Assembly: GCF_004124275.1 (NCBI RefSeq)
Contig: NZ_CP027218.1
Coordinates: 5,713,001-5,777,000, forward strand
Length of the DNA: 64,000 nucleotides
Source: Pseudomonas sp. DTU12.3
GTDB taxonomy: Bacteria; Pseudomonadota; Gammaproteobacteria; Pseudomonadales; Pseudomonadaceae
Direction: 5' to 3'
The notes under the pieces are model-generated. The model ran no database searches, was not told where the DNA came from, and saw nothing but the letters and a program-made list of their open reading frames with translations. Each line of letters begins with the position of its first letter. The first letter of the stretch is position 1. A program made the position numbers and the translations under genes. This document shows, piece after piece, positions 51,259-64,000 of the stretch.

Positions 51259-51558
51259 TTACTCAGCACTGCTGCTGAAATCGAGATCTTGGCCTGGCTG
51301 AAGGGAGATAACTGCCTTCTTCCAGTCATTACGCTTGCCCAGACCGCGAGCTGTGCGCTTGCTCTTACCCAGAACGTTCAGGGTAGTAACACGCTCAACT
51401 TTCACGCTGAACAGGCTTTCGACGGCCTTCTTGATTTCCAGCTTGGTTGCGTCAGTAGCAACCTTGAAAACGAACTGGCCTTTCTTGTCTGCCAGAACCG
51501 TAGCCTTCTCGGAAACGTGCGGGCCAAGCAGAACTTTAAATACGCGTTCCTGGTTCAT
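51259..51558 (-). CDS. rplW: 50S ribosomal protein L23
   Basis: L23 is the docking site at the tunnel exit for trigger factor and the signal recognition particle. The 99-residue protein begins [25 protein letters not shown]. Its ATG overlaps the rplD stop by 4 bp. Confidence 0.98.
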
Positions 51559-52157
51559 CCCAGCAGCTCCTCGAATTTCTTCACGGCCGACACGGTGATC
51601 AACACCTTGTCGTATGCGATCAGACTAACTGGATCGGAACCTTGAACGTCACGTACATCTACGTGCGGCAGGTTACGAGCAGCCAGGTACAGGTTCTGAT
51701 CAACAGCGTCCGACACGATCAAAACGTCGGTCAGGCTCATGTTGTTCAGTTTGCCCAGCAGGTCTTTGGTTTTCGGAGTTTCAACAGCGAAATCCTGAAC
51801 CACGACCAGACGATCAGTACGCACCAGCTCAGCAAGGATGGAACGCATTGCTGCGCGATACATCTTCTTGTTCAGCTTCTGGGAGTGATCTTGTGGACGA
51901 GCTGCGAAAGTGGTACCGCCGCCACGCCAGATTGGGCTACGGATAGTACCGGCACGAGCACGGCCAGTACCTTTCTGACGCCATGGGCGCTTGCCGCCAC
52001 CACGAACGTCGGAACGGGTCTTTTGCTGCTTGGTACCTTGACGGCCGCCGGCCATGTAGGCCACGACTGCTTGGTGAACCAGCGTCTCATTGAACTCGCC
52101 GCCAAACGTCAGTTCGGAAACTTCGATCGCTTGAGCGTCATTTACATTTAATTGCAT
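51555..52157 (-). CDS. rplD: 50S ribosomal protein L4
   Basis: L4 has a loop in the exit tunnel and in E. coli also represses the S10 operon. The 200-residue protein contains the tunnel loop [31 protein letters not shown] (about 46-76). The S10 leader upstream of rpsJ here seems too short for the E. coli-type L4 control. Confidence 0.98.
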
Positions 52158-52169
52158 GTCAGCTTCCCC

Positions 52170-52805
52170 TTAACCGCGAGCCTTGGCTGCTGGACGTACA
52201 ACCAGGTTGCCGCCAGTAGCGCCAGGAACAGCACCCTTGACCAACAACAGATTGCGTTCAGCGTCCACGCGCACTACTTCCAGGGACTGCACGGTCACGC
52301 GCTCAGCGCCCATATGACCGGACATTTTTTTGCCCTTGAATACACGACCAGGAGTCTGGCACTGGCCGATAGAGCCTGGGACGCGGTGGGATACGGAGTT
52401 ACCGTGGGTGTTATCTTGCCCGCGGAAATTCCAACGCTTGATCGTACCCTGGAAGCCTTTACCCTTGGACTGACCGGTTACATCAACCAGTTGACCAGCG
52501 GCGAAGATTTCAGCGTTGATCAGATCGCCAGCCTGGTACTCGCCTTCTTCAAGACGGAATTCCATGGTGGTGCGACCAGCGGCAACGTTCGCCTTGGCGA
52601 AGTGGCCAGCCTGAGCTGCTGTTACACGCGAAGCACGACGCTCGCCGACAGTGACTTGCACTGCACGATAGCCATCGGTCTCTTCAGTTTTGAACTGGGT
52701 GACGCGATTCGGTTCGATCTCAATGACCGTGACCGGAATGGAGACACCTTCTTCGGTGAAAATACGGGTCATACCGCATTTACGACCGACTACACCAATA
52801 GTCAT
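52170..52805 (-). CDS. rplC: 50S ribosomal protein L3
   Basis: The 211-residue protein begins MTIGVVGRKCGMTRIFTEEG at 52805; the open frame extends 11 codons upstream without family likeness. It contains the conserved GKGFQGTIKRWNFRGQDNTHGNSVSHRVPGSIGQ near residues 125-158, whose tip reaches the peptidyl-transferase centre; the Gln there is methylated by PrmB in E. coli. Confidence 0.97.
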   Translation of the reverse strand: MTIGVVGRKCGMTRIFTEEGVSIPVTVIEIEPNRVTQFKTEETDGYRAVQVTVGERRASRVTAAQAGHFAKANVAAGRTTMEFRLEEGEYQAGDLINAEIFAAGQLVDVTGQSKGKGFQGTIKRWNFRGQDNTHGNSVSHRVPGSIGQCQTPGRVFKGKKMSGHMGAERVTVQSLEVVRVDAERNLLLVKGAVPGATGGNLVVRPAAKARG

Positions 52806-52885
52806 GTTGTAAACCTCATGAGTGTACGGGGCTTTCACCCGCTATGGCCGCCCATTTCAGAGCGTTACACGACTAAGACCGAGTC

Positions 52886-53197
52886 TTAGCCGAGGCTGAT
52901 CTGCACTTCCACACCGGCCGCAAGATCAAGCTTCATAAGTGCATCAACGGTTTTATCCGTTGGCTGGACGATGTCCAGAACGCGCTTATGAGTGCGGATT
53001 TCGTACTGGTCGCGCGCGTCTTTGTTGACGTGCGGAGAAACCAGAACGGTGAACCGCTCTTTACGGGTAGGCAGTGGAATTGGACCACGCACTTGAGCAC
53101 CAGTACGTTTCGCGGTTTCCACGATTTCCTGGGTTGATTGGTCGATCAGGCGATGGTCAAAAGCCTTCAACCTGATACGGATTTGCTGATTTTGCAT
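52886..53197 (-). CDS. rpsJ: 30S ribosomal protein S10 (NusE)
   Basis: S10 is both a ribosomal protein and, as NusE, a partner of NusB and NusG in transcription antitermination. The 103-residue protein [20 protein letters not shown]...[15 protein letters not shown] is fully typical. It is the first gene of the S10 operon, about 55 nt after a near-consensus promoter. Confidence 0.98.
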
Positions 53198-53259
53198 TGG
53201 ATTTCAGACTCCGGCTGCTATTCCCACCGAGCGCAATACGCCCGTTAAAAGGAGGCGCA

Positions 53260-53288
53260 ATTCTATAGACGCCCCAGATAGGTGTCAA
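53260..53288 (-). promoter_or_regulatory. S10 operon promoter
   Basis: On the minus strand the -35 TTGACA (53283-53288) is a perfect consensus, 17 bp from the -10 TAGAAT (53260-53265). Transcription would start near 53253, leaving about 55 nt before rpsJ. The promoter begins only 6 bp after the tuf terminator's U-run. Confidence 0.85.
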
Positions 53289-53294
53289 CCCAAT

Positions 53295-53324
53295 AAAAAA
53301 GCCCCCGCTGAGCGGGGGCTTTTT
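53295..53324 (-). terminator. Terminator of the str operon (after tuf)
   Basis: GCCCCCGC and GCGGGGGC pair around TGA; the A-run at 53295-53300 reads as a U-run on the minus strand. It cleanly separates tuf from the S10 promoter. Confidence 0.94.
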
Positions 53325-53355
53325 CAAATCATCAAGCAATCTCTATAAAAGAGAA

Positions 53356-54549
53356 TTAAGCGATGATTTTGGCTACGACGCCAGCGCCGACGGTACGACC
53401 GCCTTCACGGATAGCGAAACGCAGACCGTCTTCCATTGCGATGGTTTTGATCAGGGTAACAGTCATCTGAATGTTGTCACCTGGCATTACCATTTCAACG
53501 CCTTCTGGCAGCTCGCAGTTACCAGTCACGTCAGTAGTACGGAAGTAGAACTGTGGACGGTAGCCTTTGAAGAACGGAGTGTGACGACCGCCTTCTTCTT
53601 TGCTCAGAACGTAAACTTCTGCGGTGAAAGTGGTGTGCGGCTTAACCGAACCCGGCTTAACCAGAACCTGACCACGTTCAACGTCGTCACGCTTGGTACC
53701 ACGCAGCAGAACGCCGCAGTTCTCGCCAGCACGACCTTCGTCGAGCAGCTTGCGGAACATTTCAACACCGGTGCAAGTAGTAACGGTGGTGTCACGCAGA
53801 CCAACGATTTCCAGCGGATCTTGAACGCGAACGATACCGCGCTCGATACGACCGGTCACAACAGTACCGCGACCCGAGATCGAGAATACGTCTTCGATTG
53901 GCATCAGGAACGGCTTGTCGGTGACACGAACTGGTTCTGGGATGTAGCTGTCCAGAGTCTCAACCAGCTTCTTGACGGCAGTGGTGCCCATCTCGTTGTC
54001 GTCTTTGCCTTCCAGAGCCATACGAGCCGAACCGATGATGATTGGAGTGTCATCGCCCGGGAAGTCGTAGGTGGACAGCAGGTCGCGAACTTCCATCTCG
54101 ACCAGTTCCAGCAGCTCAGCGTCGTCTACCAGGTCAGCCTTGTTCAGGAAAACCACGATGTACGGAACGCCGACCTGACGGGACAGCAGGATGTGCTCAC
54201 GGGTTTGTGGCATCGGACCATCAGCGGCCGAGCAAACCAGAATAGCGCCGTCCATTTGAGCAGCACCGGTGATCATGTTCTTCACATAGTCAGCGTGACC
54301 TGGGCAGTCAACGTGAGCGTAGTGACGGATCTTCGAGTTGTACTCAACGTGTGCGGTGTTGATGGTGATACCGCGAGCTTTCTCTTCCGGTGCGCTGTCG
54401 ATCTTGTCGAAGTCAACGATTGCGGAACCGAAAACTTCGGAGCAAACGCGAGTCAGAGCAGCAGTCAGAGTGGTTTTACCGTGGTCAACGTGACCGATGG
54501 TGCCAACGTTGACGTGCGGTAGGGAACGATCAAATTTTTCTTTAGCCAC
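53356..54549 (-). CDS. tuf: Elongation factor Tu
   Basis: EF-Tu delivers aminoacyl-tRNA to the ribosome. The 397-residue protein has GHVDHGKTTLTAALT (P-loop), DCPGHADYVKNMITG, NKADLVDDAELLE and GSARMALEG as G motifs, then beta-barrel domains 2 and 3. It is the last gene of the str operon, 31 bp after fusA. A second, near-identical tuf copy is usual near rpoB in Pseudomonas but lies outside this window. Confidence 0.98.
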   Translation of the reverse strand: MAKEKFDRSLPHVNVGTIGHVDHGKTTLTAALTRVCSEVFGSAIVDFDKIDSAPEEKARGITINTAHVEYNSKIRHYAHVDCPGHADYVKNMITGAAQMDGAILVCSAADGPMPQTREHILLSRQVGVPYIVVFLNKADLVDDAELLELVEMEVRDLLSTYDFPGDDTPIIIGSARMALEGKDDNEMGTTAVKKLVETLDSYIPEPVRVTDKPFLMPIEDVFSISGRGTVVTGRIERGIVRVQDPLEIVGLRDTTVTTCTGVEMFRKLLDEGRAGENCGVLLRGTKRDDVERGQVLVKPGSVKPHTTFTAEVYVLSKEEGGRHTPFFKGYRPQFYFRTTDVTGNCELPEGVEMVMPGDNIQMTVTLIKTIAMEDGLRFAIREGGRTVGAGVVAKIIA

Positions 54550-54580
54550 GACAATTAACTCCTAGCCTAAAGGGGCTGAA

Positions 54581-56686
54581 TCAGCCTTGTTTTTTGGTTA
54601 CGGATTCGACGATGTGCGACGGAGCCGTATCGTATTTTTTGAATTCCATAGAGTAGCTTGCGCGACCCTGGGACATGGAACGAACGTCGGTCGCATAACC
54701 GAACATCTCACCCAGTGGAACCTCAGCACGGATAACCTTGCCGGACACTGTGTCTTCCATACCCTGGATCATGCCGCGACGACGGTTAAGGTCGCCCATC
54801 ACATCACCCATATAGTCTTCAGGCGTAACAACCTCTACCGCCATGATCGGCTCGAGCAACTCACCACCGCCCTTCTGGGCCAGTTGCTTGGTCGCCATGG
54901 AAGCAGCCACTTTAAACGCCATCTCGTTAGAGTCGACGTCGTGGTAAGAACCATCGAACACGGTAGCCTTCAGGCCGATCAGCGGATAGCCGGCAACAAC
55001 GCCGTTCTTCATCTGCTCTTCGATGCCCTTCTGGATAGCCGGGATGTATTCCTTAGGAACCACACCACCTACTACTTCGTTCACGAATTGCAGACCTTCC
55101 TGACCTTCGTCAGCAGGAGCAAAACGGATCCAGCAGTGGCCGAACTGACCACGACCGCCGGACTGACGAACGAACTTGCCTTCGATTTCGCAGTTCTTCG
55201 TGATGCGCTCACGATAGGAAACCTGAGGCTTGCCGATGTTGGCTTCGACGTTGAACTCACGGCGCATCCGGTCAACCAGGATGTCCAGGTGCAGCTCGCC
55301 CATGCCGGAGATGATCGTTTGACCAGTCTCTTCATCAGTTTTAACGCGGAAAGACGGGTCTTCCTGAGCAAGTTTGCCCAGAGCGATACCCATTTTTTCC
55401 TGGTCATCCTTGGTCTTTGGCTCTACGGCAACCGAAATAACCGGCTCCGGGAAGTCCATGCGAACCAGGATGATTGGCTTGTCAGCGTTGCAGAGGGTTT
55501 CACCAGTGGTGACGTCCTTCATGCCGATCAGGGCCGCGATGTCGCCAGCGCGTACTTCCTTGATCTCTTCACGGGCGTTTGCGTGCATTTGCACCATACG
55601 ACCCACGCGCTCTTTTTTACCTTTAACCGAGTTGATCACGCCGTCGCCGGAGTTCAACACGCCCGAGTAAACACGGACGAAGGTCAAGGTACCCACGAAT
55701 GGGTCGGTAGCGATCTTGAACGCCAGAGCCGAGAACGGCTCCGAATCGTCTGCATGACGCTCCAGCTCGATTTCCTCGTTATCCGGGTCAGTACCCTTGA
55801 TAGCAGGAATGTCGGTTGGTGCAGGCAAGAAGTCGATAACGGCGTCGAGAACCAGGGGAACACCCTTGTTCTTGAAAGACGAACCGCAAACAGCCAGAAC
55901 GATTTCGCCGGCGATAGTACGCTGACGCAAAGCAGCTTTGATCTCTACGATCGTCAGCTCTTCGCCTTCCAGGTACTTGTTCATCAGCTCTTCGTTGGCT
56001 TCGGCAGCAGCCTCAACCATGTTGTTGCGCCACTCTTCAGCCAGCTCTTGGAGCTCAGCAGGAATGTCCTTGCGAACAGGGACCATACCTTTATCAGAGT
56101 CGTTCCAGTAGACAGCTTGCATGTTGATCAGATCGATCTGACCCTGGAAGTTGTCTTCGGAACCGATGGCCAACTGAATTGGCACCGGAGTGTGACCCAG
56201 ACGCTGTTTGATCTGAGCGATCACGCGCAGGAAGTTCGCACCAGCACGGTCCATCTTGTTTACGTAAACAAGACGTGGAACGCCGTATTTGTTGGCTTGA
56301 CGCCATACGGTTTCCGACTGAGGCTCAACACCCGAAGTACCGCAGAACACAACCACAGCGCCGTCGAGTACGCGCAGGGAACGTTCAACTTCAATGGTGA
56401 AGTCAACGTGGCCCGGGGTATCGATTACGTTGAAGCGATGCTCGTCCTTGTACTGCTTCTCGGAACCTTTCCAGAAGGCGGTGATGGCAGCAGAAGTAAT
56501 GGTAATACCACGCTCCTGCTCCTGCACCATCCAGTCTGTGGTCGCGGCGCCATCATGCACCTCGCCCATTTTGTGACTTTTGCCGGTGTAAAAAAGGACG
56601 CGCTCGGTGGTGGTGGTTTTACCAGCATCCACGTGAGCGACGATACCGATGTTACGGTAGCGACTAATCGGAGTAGTACGAGCCAT
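54581..56686 (-). CDS. fusA: Elongation factor G
   Basis: EF-G drives translocation. The 701-residue protein has the G motifs AHVDAGKTTTTERVLF, DTPGHVDFTIEVERSL and VNKMDRAGANF, then domains 2-5 including YRERITKNCEIEGKFVRQSGGRGQFGH. It belongs to the translocase type encoded in the str operon, between rpsG and tuf. Confidence 0.98.
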   Translation of the reverse strand: MARTTPISRYRNIGIVAHVDAGKTTTTERVLFYTGKSHKMGEVHDGAATTDWMVQEQERGITITSAAITAFWKGSEKQYKDEHRFNVIDTPGHVDFTIEVERSLRVLDGAVVVFCGTSGVEPQSETVWRQANKYGVPRLVYVNKMDRAGANFLRVIAQIKQRLGHTPVPIQLAIGSEDNFQGQIDLINMQAVYWNDSDKGMVPVRKDIPAELQELAEEWRNNMVEAAAEANEELMNKYLEGEELTIVEIKAALRQRTIAGEIVLAVCGSSFKNKGVPLVLDAVIDFLPAPTDIPAIKGTDPDNEEIELERHADDSEPFSALAFKIATDPFVGTLTFVRVYSGVLNSGDGVINSVKGKKERVGRMVQMHANAREEIKEVRAGDIAALIGMKDVTTGETLCNADKPIILVRMDFPEPVISVAVEPKTKDDQEKMGIALGKLAQEDPSFRVKTDEETGQTIISGMGELHLDILVDRMRREFNVEANIGKPQVSYRERITKNCEIEGKFVRQSGGRGQFGHCWIRFAPADEGQEGLQFVNEVVGGVVPKEYIPAIQKGIEEQMKNGVVAGYPLIGLKATVFDGSYHDVDSNEMAFKVAASMATKQLAQKGGGELLEPIMAVEVVTPEDYMGDVMGDLNRRRGMIQGMEDTVSGKVIRAEVPLGEMFGYATDVRSMSQGRASYSMEFKKYDTAPSHIVESVTKKQG

Positions 56687-56716
56687 AAAGCCCTCGCAAA
56701 ATTAGTGAAGCTAAAA

Positions 56717-57190
56717 TTAGAAGCGGTAGTGCGAGAAAGCTTTGTTGGCTTCAGCCATACGGTGCACGTCTTCACGCTTCTTAACAGCAGCACCTTTACC
56801 TTCAGCAGCATCCAGCAGTTCGCCAGCCAAACGCAGAGCCATAGACTTCTCGCCACGCTTACGTGCGAAGTCTACCAACCAGCGCATTGCCAGAGCGTTA
56901 CGACGGGAAGGACGAACCTCGACCGGAACCTGGTAAGTAGCACCACCAACGCGGCGCGACTTCACTTCGACCAGCGGAGCGATGGCGTCGAGTGCTTTTT
57001 CGAAGAGTTCCAGGGGATCGGTGCCAGCCTTACGGGTCGCAACGGTTTCCAGGGCACCATAAACGATACGCTCGGCAACGGCTTTCTTGCCGCTTTCCAT
57101 AACGTGGTTCATGAATTTGGCGAGGATCTGGCTTCCGTATTTCGGATCGTCCAGAATCTCACGCTTTGCTGCTACGCGACGTCTTGGCAT
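56717..57190 (-). CDS. rpsG: 30S ribosomal protein S7
   Basis: S7 starts assembly of the 30S head and in E. coli represses its own operon. The 157-residue protein begins MPRRRVAAKREILDDPKYGSQILAKF and ends SHYRF. A 107-bp gap to rpsL upstream could hold an S7-binding structure, but I cannot assign one. Confidence 0.98.
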   Translation of the reverse strand: MPRRRVAAKREILDDPKYGSQILAKFMNHVMESGKKAVAERIVYGALETVATRKAGTDPLELFEKALDAIAPLVEVKSRRVGGATYQVPVEVRPSRRNALAMRWLVDFARKRGEKSMALRLAGELLDAAEGKGAAVKKREDVHRMAEANKAFSHYRF

Positions 57191-57297
57191 GATAAGCCCT
57201 CAAGCGGTCTTCAGGTTAGCTCGGGACAGATCCAATGGATGCGTGCCCGACCTTACTCTTATCGACTCAATAAAATGAAAATCTGCAAAACGGCCGA

Positions 57298-57669
57298 TTA
57301 CTTCGGACGCTTGGTACCGTACTTCGAACGACCCTGGTTACGACCTTTAACGCCGGAAGTATCCAAAGAACCGCGAACGGTGTGGTAACGAACACCTGGC
57401 AAGTCTTTTACACGACCGCCGCGGATCAGTACCACGCTGTGCTCTTGCAGGTTGTGACCTTCACCACCGATGTACGAAGAAACTTCGAAACCGTTGGTCA
57501 GGCGCACACGGCATACTTTACGCAGTGCCGAGTTAGGTTTTTTCGGCGTAGTGGTGTACACACGGGTGCACACGCCACGACGTTGCGGGCAGTTCTGCAG
57601 CGCAGGTACGTCGGATTTCTCGACGATACGCTTACGCGGCTGACGTACCAGCTGGTTGATAGTTGCCAT
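57298..57669 (-). CDS. rpsL: 30S ribosomal protein S12
   Basis: S12 monitors codon-anticodon pairing in the decoding centre. The 123-residue protein has Lys43 ([12 protein letters not shown]) and Lys88 ([12 protein letters not shown]), the positions whose changes give streptomycin resistance; both are wild type here. It is the first gene of the str operon after the promoter at 57761-57789. Confidence 0.98.
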
Positions 57670-57723
57670 CTACTAGCTCCACTGTTGTCTTGCGACGCTA
57701 TTGTCTTGCAAGAAAAGCAAAAT

Positions 57724-57743
57724 GGCAGGAACGAATTCCCGCC
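57724..57743 (-). other. UUCG-capped hairpin in the rpsL leader
   Basis: On the minus strand GGCGGGAA and TTCCTGCC pair (one G-U) around a TTCG loop. It starts about 11 nt after the predicted rpsL transcription start and 55 nt before the ATG. UUCG loops are unusually stable, so it may protect the 5' end of the mRNA or block read-through from rpoC. Confidence 0.65.
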
Positions 57744-57760
57744 AAATTTAGGGGATCAAG

Positions 57761-57789
57761 AGTCTAAAGAGGATCTTGTCCCCAGTCAA
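57761..57789 (-). promoter_or_regulatory. str operon promoter (rpsL)
   Basis: TTGACT (57784-57789) and TAGACT (57761-57766) on the minus strand are 17 bp apart, a near-consensus sigma-70 promoter. The predicted start is near 57754, giving an approximately 85-nt leader. Confidence 0.78.
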
Positions 57790-57885
57790 GGCAAGGCCCC
57801 GACCTCCCCGCCCCTCGAACCTCGACAAAATGTCTCGATTCGACGAACGGGGTGATCAGGGCCTTACGCTCATTTATCGCAGAAC

Positions 57886-62085
<4,200 letters not shown>

Positions 62086-62107
62086 GGCCTTTCCTCCTGG
62101 CGGAGCA

Positions 62108-62134
62108 GAGAGCGGGCAATCCTGCCCCGCTCTC
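62108..62134 (-). other. Hairpin between rpoB and rpoC
   Basis: GAGAGCGGG and CCCGCTCTC pair over 9 bp around a CAATCCTGC loop in the 64-bp rpoB-rpoC gap, followed by GGAGGAAAG, the rpoC ribosome site. There is no U-run, so it is more likely an mRNA processing or stability element than a terminator. Confidence 0.6.
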
Positions 62135-62149
62135 GATTCGCGTCACGTG

Positions 62150-64000
<1,851 letters not shown>

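Noticed and set aside
54587..57388. A 933-codon plus-strand frame opposite fusA, rpsG and part of rpsL.
   Set aside because: It spans several well-supported genes and their gaps on the other strand, which shows it is a composition effect.

Overview
The window comes from a chromosome of the Pseudomonas fluorescens group. The protein sequences are typical of Pseudomonas. The region carries the str-S10-spc-alpha ribosomal block next to katA, bfr and uvrA, and the first half holds many REP/REPIN elements of the kinds common in fluorescent pseudomonads. Gene order at 0.5-12.3 kb and at 32-42 kb matches, from memory, two separate stretches of P. aeruginosa PAO1 (around ribD-nrdR-oprG, and around ssb-uvrA-katA-rplQ). 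No tRNA, rRNA, CRISPR array, prophage or transposase gene was found.

Region 1 (1-12.3 kb). Riboflavin genes ribB (cut by the window edge), ribE and ribD run on the minus strand with nrdR. Then come a lipoprotein, a methyltransferase, a YbbN-type thioredoxin and a small unknown protein. A four-gene operon follows: a His-rich DUF2796 protein, an ABC ATPase, an FtsX-like permease and a DUF3299 protein. It resembles the zinc-repressed PA4063-4066 set. The 3' end of its last gene has been copied into a 126-bp tandem triplication. Next is oprG (OmpW family) with a well-placed candidate ANR box, then two sugar-nucleotide epimerase-like genes.

Region 2 (12.6-27.3 kb). This holds the large helicase Lhr, a YbiO-like mechanosensitive channel, and an overlapping operon of DUF72, a YbhP-like nuclease, ClsB and YbhN (phospholipid handling). 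After these come an alpha/beta hydrolase with a DUF3182 (ATP-grasp-like) partner, and a GlxA-type regulator divergent from a cysteine hydrolase.

Region 3 (27.3-32 kb). A compact six-gene operon corresponds to E. coli yjfIJKLM-yjfC: DUF2170, PspA/IM30, DUF2491, DUF350, DUF1190 and a glutathionylspermidine-synthase-like enzyme. It starts at a promoter flanked by two copies of a perfect 12-bp palindrome. The first protein carries an extra N-terminal segment that could be a DNA-binding domain. I consider this putative self-regulated envelope-stress system the least described item in the window.

Region 4 (32-64 kb). ssb and a YajR-like MFS transporter lie divergent from uvrA, followed by a heme-ligand-lacking bacterioferritin and katA. 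Then, all on the minus strand, come the alpha operon (rpsM to rplQ), the spc and S10 operons, tuf, fusA, rpsG, rpsL, rpoC and the 3' part of rpoB. Strong sigma-70-like promoters with 17-bp spacers precede rpsL, rpsJ and rpsM. No REP elements occur in this half beyond about 32.1 kb.
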